A DNA stretch of 59,760 bases, taken from Opitutaceae bacterium (GTDB lineage: Bacteria > Verrucomicrobiota > Verrucomicrobiia > Opitutales > Opitutaceae). Below the pieces are notes generated by a model. That model searched no databases and was not told the DNA's origin. It saw nothing but the letters and a program-made list of their open reading frames with translations. The stretch is from the NCBI GenBank assembly GCA_027485815.1, contig JAIXQE010000216.1, positions 1 to 59,760 on the forward strand. Direction: 5' to 3'. Positions 36,087 through 45,695 of the stretch are shown here, piece after piece (within the stretch, counting starts at the first letter, position 1; the number at the start of each line of letters is the position of its first letter). The position numbers and the translations under genes are program-made.

Positions 36087-36274
36087 TGCGCCCACCGCGG
36101 GCGGGTGGCGCCCACGCTGGCCCGGACGCGCGCGGAATCACGCCGCGGGCGTCTGCTCCGCCCGACTCCCCACAGATTCGAGTTCACCTCCCGCGGATTT
36201 TCGCTGTGCTCCCCAACGCTGCGGCGCCGCCTTTGGGGCCCCGCATCCGGCTTTACCCCCGCCCTGCTCTCCTC

Positions 36275-39037
36275 ATGCCACCCCGTCATCCCCTGCTGCT
36301 GGTACTAGTCGCCCTCTGCGCGACGCCGCTCCTCGCCCAGACCGCCCCCCGCGACCTGGCGCCCTCTGCCACCGACAAGGAGGCCGCCCTCAAGCTCGAC
36401 CAGTTCGTGGTCACCGGCGTCTTCAACGCCACCGAAGCCAAGAAGGCCACCACCGCCATCACCGCGGTCGAAGCCTCGCTCATCGCCGAGCAGGTGCCGC
36501 TCAGCGCCGATGACCTCCTGCTCAACGTCGCCGGCGTCTTCGTGAACTCCTCCCTCGGCGAAATCCGGGGCATGGTCTATTCCCGCGGCATCTCCGCCGA
36601 CAGCAGCGACGGCGCCACCGGCCAATACTACGTCTCGATGCAGGAGGACGGGCTCCCCATCACCAACATCGCCTTCGGCAACTACAACGCCTCGTACTTC
36701 AATCGTCCCGACGCCACCCTCCAGCGCGTGGAGGCCGTCCGCGGCGGCAGCGCCTCCATCACCTCCTCGAATTCCCCGGGCGGCGCCTTCAATTACATCA
36801 GCCGCCTCGGTCCCTCCCGCTTCGGCGGCGAACTCCGCGCCCGCTATGGCCTCGAGGGCCGCAGTGCACCTCATTACCGCGTCGATGGCGTCCTCGGGGG
36901 CCCCCTCGGCGGCAAGGGCTGGGTCTACAGCGTCGGTGGCTTCTACCGCTACGCCGAGGGCCACCGGCCCGCGGACGGCTATCCGATGAACAACGGCTTC
37001 GTCGTGCGGGGCAACGTGTACAAGGACTACGGGGCCGGCTCGCTCAAGTTCTACGGCAAGTACATGGACGACCGGAACCACTGGTACGAATACCTGCTGG
37101 CCCGCGATCCGGTCGATCCGAAGCAGTACCCGGGTCTCAGCCGCTTCAGCACCAACCTCTTCCCGAAGGCCTCGTTCCAGTATCCCCGGGAGTCGGACCA
37201 GACCTTCGCGACCTTCGATACCGCCGACGCCGTCCGCTCCCGCCAGCGCTACCTCGGCGCGGAATGGAAGCACGAGTTCGGCAACGGCTGGTCGGTGAAC
37301 CACAACATCAAGTTCAGCCGCAACTGGGCCGACTGGAACTCCAGCTCGGGCGTCACCCCCCGCAGCCTCGAGTGGCCGAATTTCTTCAGCACGATGGGCA
37401 TCCAGTTCAGCGGCGGCGGCACCGCCCTGAACGGGCGCGTCCCCCCGGGCCTCTACCGCTTCTACGATCTGAAGACCAATGCCGTCCTGGCCGAGGTCAC
37501 CTCCAACGGCTCCTACACGGTCAACGCCAACGCCCTCTCCCACCCCGGCCAGATCGTGCGCTTCGCGAACCTGCCCAACGGCCAGATCCTGCCCAACGCC
37601 CTCTGGACCAACAATGGCCGCGTGGCCAATGAGCATATGGACGAGATCATGGAGCGGCTGAGCATCACCAAGAAGCTCGGCGCGATGTCCTTCACCTTCG
37701 GCGGCTATTTCGGCTACGCCGGCATCTCCGACCGCCAGTCGAGCGGCGGCCGCACCGCCTCCCCGCTCGTCGAACAGCCCCAACCCGTCGGCATCGTCTG
37801 GCTCCCCGCCACCGCCACCACCGCCCCCGCCGGCACGCCCGCCGCGACGCTCGCCGGGGTGCTCGGCTTCAATGGCCGCCCGGTCCAACTCACCAACCCC
37901 GAGGGCTTCACCGCCCTCGGCGTGGGCTATGGCCGCTACGAGGGCATCGCCCGGCAGTTTGCCACCTTCTTCGGCCACAAGTGGGACATCAATTCCCGCT
38001 GGGGCGTCGACTGGGGCTTCCGCGCGGAAAACTTCGTGGTCAAGGGCTTCAATCAGACCGGCGTTCAGAACCCCCAGGGCAACTGGGACGCGACCTACGG
38101 CGGCGCGGACGGCAACCCGCTCACGATGTACGATAACCGCTTCCAGGTGCCGAACGCGGCCGCGAAATGGTTCTACGACAAGAATGTCCGCTCCTTCTCG
38201 TGGTCAGCCGCGACCAATTTCGTGATCAACAACGAGAACTCCTTCTACCTCCGCTACGCCGACGGCGAGAAGGCCCCCGATTACGCCTTCTTCCGCAACT
38301 ACAACTCCGTCTTCCGCCTCAACAACCTGCGCCCCAAGCCGCAGAGCGTGGAGCAGGTGGAACTCGGCTACCGCTGGAAGCTCCGCGACCTCACGCTCAC
38401 CGCCACGCCCTTCTGGAGCCGCCTCAGCAACATCAACAGCAACCCGCAGGCCACCGAGGCCGACGGCACCACCCCCTACTACCCCGATCCGATCTACAAT
38501 CGGGTCACCTCCTACGGCCTCGAGCTGGAGGGGGAATACCGGCTCTCCGAGCGCTGGCGCGTGCGCACCGTCTTCACCTCCCAGAAGTCCACCAACACCA
38601 TCTGGAAGGTCTTCGTCGCCGGCGTGAACGGCCGCGATGACGACAGCTACCTCGATTTCTCCGGCAAACCGGCCGACAACAACCCCGACTTCATCCTCAA
38701 CACGACGCTCGACTACCGGACGCGCGACTGGTTCGCCAACCTCTCCTGGCGCCATATGGGCGAGCGGGCCGGCAACATCGCCAACGTGATCACCCTGCCC
38801 CGCTTCAACCAGTTCAACTTCACCGCCGGCTACACGATCTCGCGCACCCGCTCGGTGAACCTGAACATCAACAACGTGTTCGACAGCGAGGGCGTGATGA
38901 CCTGGCGCGGCTGGGGCATCAATCCCGGCGACCGCCAGAGCTACACCGCCCTCCCCGCCACCGGCCGCGATACGATGCTCCAGTACGTGCCGGTCCAGCC
39001 GCGCTCGTTCTTCCTCACGTACACCCAGAAGTTCTGA
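36275..39037 (+). CDS. TonB-dependent receptor
   Basis: A 920-residue receptor. The start MPPRHPLLLVLVALCATPLL gives a signal peptide; the frame upstream overlaps the previous stop and is rejected. After LKLDQFVVTGVFNATEAKKA the plug domain runs through DDLLLNVAGVFVNSSLGEIR and VEAVRGGSASITSSNSPGGA with FNYISRLG, and the barrel ends in FFLTYTQKF with a C-terminal phenylalanine. It follows the first receptor after 188 bp and precedes a heme-binding dehydrogenase by 41 bp, so the trio may be co-expressed. Two different receptors side by side suggest two related ligands. Confidence 0.9.
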   Translation: MPPRHPLLLVLVALCATPLLAQTAPRDLAPSATDKEAALKLDQFVVTGVFNATEAKKATTAITAVEASLIAEQVPLSADDLLLNVAGVFVNSSLGEIRGMVYSRGISADSSDGATGQYYVSMQEDGLPITNIAFGNYNASYFNRPDATLQRVEAVRGGSASITSSNSPGGAFNYISRLGPSRFGGELRARYGLEGRSAPHYRVDGVLGGPLGGKGWVYSVGGFYRYAEGHRPADGYPMNNGFVVRGNVYKDYGAGSLKFYGKYMDDRNHWYEYLLARDPVDPKQYPGLSRFSTNLFPKASFQYPRESDQTFATFDTADAVRSRQRYLGAEWKHEFGNGWSVNHNIKFSRNWADWNSSSGVTPRSLEWPNFFSTMGIQFSGGGTALNGRVPPGLYRFYDLKTNAVLAEVTSNGSYTVNANALSHPGQIVRFANLPNGQILPNALWTNNGRVANEHMDEIMERLSITKKLGAMSFTFGGYFGYAGISDRQSSGGRTASPLVEQPQPVGIVWLPATATTAPAGTPAATLAGVLGFNGRPVQLTNPEGFTALGVGYGRYEGIARQFATFFGHKWDINSRWGVDWGFRAENFVVKGFNQTGVQNPQGNWDATYGGADGNPLTMYDNRFQVPNAAAKWFYDKNVRSFSWSAATNFVINNENSFYLRYADGEKAPDYAFFRNYNSVFRLNNLRPKPQSVEQVELGYRWKLRDLTLTATPFWSRLSNINSNPQATEADGTTPYYPDPIYNRVTSYGLELEGEYRLSERWRVRTVFTSQKSTNTIWKVFVAGVNGRDDDSYLDFSGKPADNNPDFILNTTLDYRTRDWFANLSWRHMGERAGNIANVITLPRFNQFNFTAGYTISRTRSVNLNINNVFDSEGVMTWRGWGINPGDRQSYTALPATGRDTMLQYVPVQPRSFFLTYTQKF

Positions 39038-39078
39038 CGTCACCGCGACCTCGCCGCGCTCGTCTCCCCTCCCCTTCC

Positions 39079-41784
39079 ATGCGCCTGCTGCCCGCCCTCC
39101 TCGCCCTGACCGCTGCCGCCCTGCCGGCGGCGGAGCAGAAGAAAGCCAATCCGATCCGCCCCAACCCGGCCGAGCTGCCGCCGCCGGCGGATCCGGCGGC
39201 GATCAACGCCCCACCCGGCTTCAAGGTGGAGCTGCTCTACAGCGTCCCGCGCGCCGACCAAGGCTCGTGGGTCTCGCTCACCACCGACCCCAAGGGCCGC
39301 ATCCTCGCCTCCGACCAATACGGCGGCATCTACCGCTTCACGCCCCCTCCCCTCGGCACCAGCGCGGGCCTCCGGGTCGAGAAGCTGGACTTGGACCTGA
39401 ACCGGGTGGCCGTGGACGCCCAGCCCCCCGAGGAGCCGCGCAAGGGCAAGAACGAGAAGGCCAAGGAGAAGACGGCACCGGTGGAGAAGCTCGAGGTCGG
39501 CGCCCATGGGCTGCTCTACGCCTTCGATAGCCTTTACATCATGGTGAACGAGAACCGCGCCCGGGCCGGACTCTGGCGCGCGCGCGACACCAACGGCGAC
39601 GACCAATTCGATGAGGTGCAGTACCTGCGCCCCCTCAAGGGCACCGGCGAGCACGGCACCCACTCGCTCGTGCTCTCGCCCGACGGCAAGACGATCACCG
39701 CCGCCTTCGGCAACTTCACCGACCTGCCCGCCACCGTGGAAAAGACCCGCCCGACCGCCTGGGGCGAGGACCACCTCCTGCCCCGCATGTGGGACGCCCG
39801 CGGCCACGCCCGCGGCCGGATGGCCCCCGGATCGCACATCGTGCGCTTCGACCCCGAGGGGAAGGTCTACGAACTGTTCACCATCGGCTTCCGCAACCAC
39901 TTCGACCTCGCCTACGACCAGAACGGCGAGCTGTTCACCTTCGATTCCGACATGGAGTGGGACCAGGGCACGCCCTGGTACATGCCCACCCGCATCAACC
40001 ACGCGGTGAGCGGCGGCGACTTCGGCTGGCGCAGCGGCGCCGGCCGCTGGCCCGAGTATTACGCGGATAGTCTCGGCACCGTCGTCGACATCGGCCCGGG
40101 CAGCCCCACGGGCGTTGTGTTCGGCACCGGCGCCAAATTCCCGGCCAAGTTCCAGCGCGCCTTCTTCGCGGCCGATTGGACCTACGGCACCCTCTACGCG
40201 ATCCACCTGAAGCCCGAGGGCGCCGGCTTCCGCGGCGAACGCACCGAGTTCATCACCGGCAAACCCCTCCCGCTCACGGACGTCATCATCCACCCGCGCG
40301 ACGGGGCGATGTACTTCGCGGTGGGCGGCCGCCGCACCCAGTCCGCGCTGTATCGCGTCACCTACACCGGCCCGGAAAGCACCGCCCCGGTCGGCGCCTT
40401 GCCCCCCACCGCGGAGGCCAAGGCCCGCCGCGCCCTCGAGGAATTCCACCGGGAAGGCGCCCCGGCCAGCGCGCTCGACGCCGCCTGGCCGCACCTCGCC
40501 AGCCGCGACCGCAACCTCCGCTTCGCCGCCCGCGTGGTGCTCGAGCGCCAGCCCGCCACCCGTTGGGCCGACCGCGCGCTCGCCGAACTGCAGCCGCAGG
40601 CCCTGATCGAGGCGATGATCGCGCTCGCCCGCACCGGCGACAAGGCGCTGCAGCCGCGCCTCATCGCGGCCCTCGGCCGGCTGGACCTGCGCACCATCGA
40701 GCCCGGCCTCCGCCTGCCGCTCCTGCGCGCCTGGCAGCTCGTGTTCGCCCGGATGGGCAAGCCCTCCCCAGAGGTGTGCGCCACCGTGGCCGCCAAGCTG
40801 GACCCGCTCTTCCCCCACGCCGACCCGCTGGTGAACCGGGAACTGCTCCCCCTGCTCGTCTTCCTGGATTCCCGCCAGGCCGTCGCCAAGGCCGTCCCAC
40901 TGCTCAGCGTCTCCGAGCCCATCACCGAGACCGGCGAGGAGATCGGCGGCGCGGCCCTCATTGCCCGCAATGACCGCTACGCGGCGGCCGTGACCGGCGT
41001 GAAGGCCACCCGCCCCGATCGCCAGCAGATCGCCCTGGCCTATACCCTGCGCCACGCCACCGCTGGCTGGACGCCTAGCCTGCGCACCGAGTTCTTCTCC
41101 TGGTTCCCGCGCACCGCGACCTGGAAGGGCGGCAACAGCTTCAGCGGCTTCATCCAGAACATCCGCACCGAGTCCCTCGCCAACGTCCCCGACAAGGCGG
41201 AGCGGGCCGCGCTGCAGACGCTCTCGCAGCCGCCCCCGCCCTCCTTCGCCGCGCCCGCCGTGCTGCCGCAAGGCCCCGGCCGGCCGTACACGCTCGCCGA
41301 GGCCGTGAGCCTGATGCCCGCCAAGCTCTCCGGCCGCGACTTCGCCCGGGGCAAGGCGATGTACACCGCCACCGCCTGCATCCTCTGCCACCGCTTCGGC
41401 GACGAGGGTGGCAGCGGCGTCGGCCCCGACCTCACCGGCGCCGGCGGCCGCTATTCCGTCCGCGACCTGCTCGAGAACATCCTCGAACCGTCCAAGGTCA
41501 TCAGCGACCAGTTCGGCGCCGAACAGATCGAGCGCCGCGGGGAAGACCCGCTCGTGGGCCGCGTCGTGGGCGAGGAGAACGGGGAGGTGCTGGTGATGGC
41601 CAATCCCTTCATGCCCGACGAAAAGGTCCGGGTGAAGGCGGCCGACATCACCGCCCGCCGCCCGTGGGCGACCTCGCTGATGCCCGCCGGCCTGATCAAC
41701 AGCCTCAACCCCGAGGAGATCCAGGACCTCCTCGCCTACCTGCTCAGCGGCGGGAACCCCCAGGACCCGATGTTCCGCCGCTAA
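39079..41784 (+). CDS. PVC-type heme-binding sugar dehydrogenase-like protein (beta-propeller plus cytochrome c module)
   Basis: A 901-residue exported protein: signal peptide (residues about 1-17), then a beta-propeller domain of the glucose/sorbosone dehydrogenase-like kind (PPGFKVELLYSVPRADQG, WVSLTTDPKGRILASDQYG, FTIGFRNHFDLAYDQNGELF, SGGDFGWRSGAGRWPEY), a helical HEAT-like middle (about residues 445-700), and a C-terminal heme module with the CxxCH motif CILCH (C767, C770, H771), GVGPDLTGAG and LLENILEPSKVISDQ. This C-terminal module is the family typical of Planctomycetes and Verrucomicrobia. It probably oxidises a sugar in the periplasm and passes electrons to the heme. A perfect 13-bp hairpin follows. 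Confidence 0.87.
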   Translation: MRLLPALLALTAAALPAAEQKKANPIRPNPAELPPPADPAAINAPPGFKVELLYSVPRADQGSWVSLTTDPKGRILASDQYGGIYRFTPPPLGTSAGLRVEKLDLDLNRVAVDAQPPEEPRKGKNEKAKEKTAPVEKLEVGAHGLLYAFDSLYIMVNENRARAGLWRARDTNGDDQFDEVQYLRPLKGTGEHGTHSLVLSPDGKTITAAFGNFTDLPATVEKTRPTAWGEDHLLPRMWDARGHARGRMAPGSHIVRFDPEGKVYELFTIGFRNHFDLAYDQNGELFTFDSDMEWDQGTPWYMPTRINHAVSGGDFGWRSGAGRWPEYYADSLGTVVDIGPGSPTGVVFGTGAKFPAKFQRAFFAADWTYGTLYAIHLKPEGAGFRGERTEFITGKPLPLTDVIIHPRDGAMYFAVGGRRTQSALYRVTYTGPESTAPVGALPPTAEAKARRALEEFHREGAPASALDAAWPHLASRDRNLRFAARVVLERQPATRWADRALAELQPQALIEAMIALARTGDKALQPRLIAALGRLDLRTIEPGLRLPLLRAWQLVFARMGKPSPEVCATVAAKLDPLFPHADPLVNRELLPLLVFLDSRQAVAKAVPLLSVSEPITETGEEIGGAALIARNDRYAAAVTGVKATRPDRQQIALAYTLRHATAGWTPSLRTEFFSWFPRTATWKGGNSFSGFIQNIRTESLANVPDKAERAALQTLSQPPPPSFAAPAVLPQGPGRPYTLAEAVSLMPAKLSGRDFARGKAMYTATACILCHRFGDEGGSGVGPDLTGAGGRYSVRDLLENILEPSKVISDQFGAEQIERRGEDPLVGRVVGEENGEVLVMANPFMPDEKVRVKAADITARRPWATSLMPAGLINSLNPEEIQDLLAYLLSGGNPQDPMFRR

Positions 41785-41806
41785 AGCGGCCCTCATCCGC
41801 GCATCT

Positions 41807-41836
41807 CGAGCCGCCCCACCCCCGTGGGGCGGCTCG
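41807..41836 (+). terminator. terminator-like hairpin after the heme-binding dehydrogenase
   Basis: CGAGCCGCCCCAC (41807-41819) and GTGGGGCGGCTCG (41824-41836) are exact inverted repeats, a 13-bp stem with a 4-nt loop, followed by CTCGTTTC. It lies 22 bp after the stop. The weak T-tract makes it less than canonical. Confidence 0.7.
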
Positions 41837-41926
41837 CTCGTTTCAGGGAGTCGTCACCCCGCACCTTCGTCGAGGTGCATCCGTACCGCGACGCGCGCCA
41901 ACGAAACTCAACTCCGTCGTGGGCGC

Positions 41927-41954
41927 GCCCTCCGAAGCCTTGGCGAAGGAGGGC
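41927..41954 (-). terminator. hairpin directly after tRNA-Arg
   Basis: GCCCTCC (41927-41933) pairs with GGAGGGC (41948-41954), and GCC (41937-41939) with GGC (41942-41944), with a GAA/GAA internal loop. It begins at the base after the tRNA CCA end on the minus strand, so it can act as the tRNA terminator or processing signal. The sequence type resembles a dispersed intergenic repeat. Confidence 0.55.
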
Positions 41955-42029
41955 TGGTGCGAATGCCGGGAGTCGAACCCGGATCAATGGCTTCGGAGGC
42001 CACTACACTATCCATTGTGCTACATTCGC
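41955..42029 (-). tRNA. tRNA-Arg (anticodon CCG)
   Basis: The minus strand folds into a full cloverleaf: acceptor GCGAATG/CATTCGC, D-arm GCAC/GTGT with GG in the loop, anticodon stem GTGGC/GCCAT with loop CTCCGAA (anticodon CCG, reading CGG), a 4-nt variable loop TGAT, T-arm CCGGG/CCCGG with loop TTCGACT, discriminator A, and an encoded CCA. All helices are consistent, with three G-U pairs. Confidence 0.96.
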
Positions 42030-42155
42030 AGGGCCGAAGCGTCGCGATGAAGCGCGGCGCGGCGCCGACCGTCAAGCTACGAAACGGCCCGCCGCCCGCT
42101 TCCGCCGCAACTGCGTCGTTGCCTCGGCCGGCGCCGGCCCGCAGCCTCGCCCCCA

Positions 42156-43958
42156 ATGTCCGCCGAGTCTCCCGCCTCCGGGGCCCCCGCCGCACCCACC
42201 GACTTCATCCGCGACCTCGTCGCCGCGGACGTGGCCGCCGGTCGCCACGCCCGGATCATCACCCGCTTTCCCCCGGAACCCAACGGCTACCTCCACATCG
42301 GCCACGCCAAGTCGATCTGCCTGAACTTCGGCCTCGCCCGCGAGCACGGCGGGATCTGCCACCTCCGCTTCGACGACACGAATCCGGCCAAGGAGGACAT
42401 CGAATACGTCGAATCGATCTCCCGTGACGTGCAGTGGCTGATCGCCGGCTGGGCCGACCACTGCCTCGGCCTGAAGCCTCGCGGCGCCACCCCGGCCCCC
42501 GCCCCCGGCTCCGGCACCCCCGATTACCACCTCGCGGCCGCCCCCGCCGGCGCCGGTGAGCGCGAGGCTTTCTTCGCCAGCGACTACTTCGAGGCGCTCC
42601 ACGCCTACGCGGTCGAACTGATCCGCCGCGGCAAGGCCTACGTCTGCGACCTCACGCCCGAGGAAACCGACGCCTACCGCGGCGCCCCCGACCAGCCCGG
42701 CCGGGATTCGCCCTTCCGCAACCGGAGCGTCGCCGAGAATCTCGATCTCTTCGCCCGGATGCGCGCCGGGGAGTTCCCCAACGGCGCCCGCAGCCTCCGG
42801 GCCCGCATCGACATGGCGTCGCCCAACGTGTGGCTGCGCGACCCCCTGCTCTACCGGATCCGCCACACCGCCCACCACCACGCCGGCAACCGCTGGTGCA
42901 TCTACCCGCTCTACGATTTCGCCCACTGCCTCAGCGACTACATCGAGGGCATCACCCACAGCATCTGCACGCTCGAATTCGAGGTCCATCGGCCCCTTTA
43001 CGACTGGATCCTCCAGAGCCTCGACCTGCCCCGGCCCCTCCCGCACCAGTACGAGTTCGCCAAGCTGAACATCAGCTACCTCGTCTTCAGCAAACGCCGC
43101 CTGCTCCAGCTGGTGGAGGACAACCTCGTGGCCGGCTGGGATGACCCCCGGATGCCCACGCTCTCCGGCGCCCGTCGCCGCGGCATCCCCGCCGCCGCCA
43201 TCCGCCGCCTCGCCAGCCTCGTCGGGGTCACCAAGTACGACAGCCTCACCGATCTGGCGCTCTTCGAGCACGCCATCCGCGAGGAACTCAACCCCCTCGC
43301 CCTCCGCCGCCTCGCGGTCCTGCGCCCCCTCAAGATCGTCCTCACCAACCTCGCCCCCGGCGAGGAGATCGCCTGCACCGCCACCAATAATCCGCAGGAC
43401 CCGGCCCCCACCACCCGCCCCCTCGCGCTGACCCGTGAGCTGTTCATCGAGGCCGAGGACTTCGCCGAGGTCCCGCCCCCCAAGTTCTTCCGCCTCAAGC
43501 CCGGCGGCGAGGTCCGCCTCAAGTACGCCTGCATCATCAGCTGCCAGGAGGTGATCAAGGACGCCGCCGGCCAGGTGACCGAGCTGCGCTGCACCGCCGA
43601 CCTCACCACCCGCTCCGGCCAACCGAACGCCGACCGCAAGGTCAAGGGCACCCTCCATTGGGTCAGCGCCACCCACGGCGTCCCCGCCGAGGTCCGCCTG
43701 TACGACCGCCTGTTCACCGTCCCCGAGCCCGCCGCCAGCGGCGACTTCCGGGACCACGTGAACCCCCGCTCACTCGAGACCGTCACCGCCGTGGTCGAAC
43801 CCGCCCTCGCCGCCGCCCAGCCGGGGGACTACCTCCAGTTCGAACGCCTCGGCTACTTCGTGCCGGACTCCAAGGACAGCGCGCCCGGCCGTCCGGTTTT
43901 CAACCGCACCGTTTCCCTGAAGGACGCTTGGACGCCCAAGCCGCCCACCCGCGCCTGA
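42156..43958 (+). CDS. glnS: glutaminyl-tRNA synthetase with an N-domain insertion
   Basis: A 600-residue class I synthetase that charges tRNA-Gln directly. The catalytic fold shows RFPPEPNGYLHIGHAKS (HIGH motif, about residues 37-53), FDDTNPAKEDIEYV, and the KMSKS equivalent VFSKRRLLQLV with DDPRMPTLSG. It is longer than E. coli GlnS (554), chiefly because of a proline/alanine-rich insertion at about residues 100-138 (within LGLKPRGATPAPAPGSGTPD), placed before ASDYFEALHAYAVELI. The C-terminal beta-barrels (anticodon recognition) are present. It is divergent from tRNA-Arg, with 126 bp between. Confidence 0.96.
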   Translation: MSAESPASGAPAAPTDFIRDLVAADVAAGRHARIITRFPPEPNGYLHIGHAKSICLNFGLAREHGGICHLRFDDTNPAKEDIEYVESISRDVQWLIAGWADHCLGLKPRGATPAPAPGSGTPDYHLAAAPAGAGEREAFFASDYFEALHAYAVELIRRGKAYVCDLTPEETDAYRGAPDQPGRDSPFRNRSVAENLDLFARMRAGEFPNGARSLRARIDMASPNVWLRDPLLYRIRHTAHHHAGNRWCIYPLYDFAHCLSDYIEGITHSICTLEFEVHRPLYDWILQSLDLPRPLPHQYEFAKLNISYLVFSKRRLLQLVEDNLVAGWDDPRMPTLSGARRRGIPAAAIRRLASLVGVTKYDSLTDLALFEHAIREELNPLALRRLAVLRPLKIVLTNLAPGEEIACTATNNPQDPAPTTRPLALTRELFIEAEDFAEVPPPKFFRLKPGGEVRLKYACIISCQEVIKDAAGQVTELRCTADLTTRSGQPNADRKVKGTLHWVSATHGVPAEVRLYDRLFTVPEPAASGDFRDHVNPRSLETVTAVVEPALAAAQPGDYLQFERLGYFVPDSKDSAPGRPVFNRTVSLKDAWTPKPPTRA

Positions 43959-43974
43959 ACCCCACCTCCCCGCG

Positions 43975-44688
43975 ATGAACGTCGGCTTCCTCCTCTTCCC
44001 CAAGCTCACCCAGCTCGACGTGACGGGCCCCTACGAGGTGCTCGCCCGTGCTCCCGGCGCCAAGCTCCACCTCATCTGGAAGTACCCCGATCCGGTCGAG
44101 AGCGACCGCGGTCTCCAGCTGACGCCCACGACGACCTTCACCGACTGCCCGCAGCTCGATATCCTGTGTGTCCCGGGCGGTCCGGGGCAGGTCGACCTGA
44201 TGGACGATCAGGAGACGCTCGACTTCCTGCGCCGACAGGCGGAGGGCGCCAAGTGGGTCACGTCCGTCTGCACCGGTTCCCTGATCTTGGGCGCCGCCGG
44301 CCTGCTCCAGGGCTACCGCGCCACCTCCCATTGGGCCTCGCGTGACCAACTCAGCCTCTTCGGGGCGGTGCCGGAGGATGCCCGCGTGGTCCTCGACCGG
44401 AACCGGCTCACCGGGGCCGGAGTCACGGCCGGGCTCGATTTCGCCTTTCAACTGGTCGGGGCCGCCTGCGACGAGCGGACCGCGCAGGCGATCCAGCTGG
44501 CCCTCGAATACGAGCCCCAGCCGCCGGCTTGGGCCGGCACCCCGCACCATGCCCCCGCGGATGTCCTCGAGGAGGCGAAGCTGAAGATGGCCGCGTTCAT
44601 GGAAAAACGCCTCGCCGCCAGCAAGCGGGCCGCCGCCCGCCTCACGCCCCCCGCCGACGGCGCCGCCGCCGAACCTTGGCTCACCTGA
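43975..44688 (+). CDS. DJ-1/PfpI family protein (isonitrile hydratase-like)
   Basis: A 237-residue cytosolic protein. It has the DJ-1/PfpI fold with the nucleophile elbow at SVCTGSLILGAAGLLQG (C99), preceded by LDILCVPGGPGQVDLM and followed by RATSHW. The N-terminal FPKLTQLDVTGPYEVL matches the isonitrile hydratase/AraC-like regulatory subgroup, where the aspartate and glutamate after the first strand line the site. There is no DNA-binding HTH at the C-terminus. It begins 16 bp after glnS and 10 bp before thrH, so the three probably share a transcript. Substrate unknown. Confidence 0.85.
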   Translation: MNVGFLLFPKLTQLDVTGPYEVLARAPGAKLHLIWKYPDPVESDRGLQLTPTTTFTDCPQLDILCVPGGPGQVDLMDDQETLDFLRRQAEGAKWVTSVCTGSLILGAAGLLQGYRATSHWASRDQLSLFGAVPEDARVVLDRNRLTGAGVTAGLDFAFQLVGAACDERTAQAIQLALEYEPQPPAWAGTPHHAPADVLEEAKLKMAAFMEKRLAASKRAAARLTPPADGAAAEPWLT

Positions 44689-44698
44689 CCGCGTCCCC

Positions 44699-45301
44699 GT
44701 GAAGCAAAGCATCGTCACCCTCGACATGGAGGGCGTCCTTACGCCCGAGATCTGGATCGCCGTGGCCGAGGCCACCGGCATTCCCGAGCTCCGCCGCACC
44801 ACCCGCGACGAACCCGACTACGACAAGCTGATGGGCGAGCGCATCGCCATTTTGGACCGCCATGGGATTACCCTGCCGCGCATCCAGGAGGTCATCGCCG
44901 GCCTGCCCCTGCTGCCCGGCGCCGCCGAGTTCCTCCACGCCCTCCGCGCGCAGACGCAGGTCATCATCCTCTCGGACACCTTCGAGCAATTCGCCCAGCC
45001 GCTCCTGCGCCAGATGGGCTGGCCGACGATCTGGTGCCACCGCCTGGTGGTCGAGAACGACCGCATCGCCGGCTACCGCCTGCGCCTCCCCGACCAGAAG
45101 CGCCGCGCCGTCAGCGCCCTCCAGTCGCTGAACTACCGGGTGATCGCCGCCGGCGATTCGTACAACGACACGACGATGCTCGGGCAGGCGGACCACGGCT
45201 TCCTCTTCCACGCTCCGGAGAACGTCGTCCGTGAGTTCCCCCGCTTCCCGGCGCTGAACTCCTACCCGGAGTTGCTCGCGCGCATCACCGCCTGCCTGTA
45301 G
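44699..45301 (+). CDS. thrH: ThrH-like phosphoserine phosphatase/homoserine phosphotransferase
   Basis: A 200-residue HAD-superfamily enzyme. The GTG start at 44699 places the catalytic motif I near the N-terminus (TLDMEGVLTP, with DMEGV rather than DxDGT, as in ThrH). Motif II is around VIILSDTFEQF, and motif IV is IAAGDSYNDTTML. ThrH in Pseudomonas can dephosphorylate phosphoserine and transfer phosphate to homoserine, so this gene may supply serine or threonine. Overall length and motifs fit ThrH well. It lies 10 bp after the DJ-1-like gene. Confidence 0.9.
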   Translation: MKQSIVTLDMEGVLTPEIWIAVAEATGIPELRRTTRDEPDYDKLMGERIAILDRHGITLPRIQEVIAGLPLLPGAAEFLHALRAQTQVIILSDTFEQFAQPLLRQMGWPTIWCHRLVVENDRIAGYRLRLPDQKRRAVSALQSLNYRVIAAGDSYNDTTMLGQADHGFLFHAPENVVREFPRFPALNSYPELLARITACL

Positions 45302-45426
45302 GCCGCGGGAACCCCATCGGTCGCCCGCGAGCCCAGACCGCCGTTGCTACCGCGGCTTCCTCCCCGGAGAGAGCTCGGAGACTCTGTTACACTTGACCCT
45401 CCGACGACGCCTGCCACCGTCGCGGC

Positions 45427-45681
45427 ATGCCGTCCCCCGCCGTTCTCACCGTCAAGCAACTGCACGATGACACGGGCGCGTCGGTGCGCCGGGCGGGCGC
45501 GGCCCGCCGGCCCGTGCCGATCACGGACCGCGGCGAACTCGTCGCCGTCCTGGCGAATCCCGCCTTGGTTCGACCGGTTTCGCGGCAGCGCGTGCTGCTC
45601 CCCGAATACGAGGCGCTGATGGCGTCCGCCCCCGCAAACCACCTCCAAGCCGCCTTGGACGAACTTCGCGGGGAGCGCTGA
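45427..45681 (+). CDS. antitoxin of a VapBC-type toxin-antitoxin pair (Phd-like)
   Basis: An 84-residue small protein directly upstream of a PIN-domain toxin (14 bp gap). The N-terminal part (TVKQLHDDTGASVRRAGAAR and PVPITDRGELVAVLANPALV) resembles the Phd/YefM-type DNA-binding fold, in which a strand carrying I-T-x-R-G-x is followed by a helix. The C-terminal YEALMASAPANHLQAALDEL is the flexible toxin-binding tail. Function inferred from size, fold hint and position. Confidence 0.72.
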   Translation: MPSPAVLTVKQLHDDTGASVRRAGAARRPVPITDRGELVAVLANPALVRPVSRQRVLLPEYEALMASAPANHLQAALDELRGER

Positions 45682-45695
45682 CGCGGGGTTGCGCG

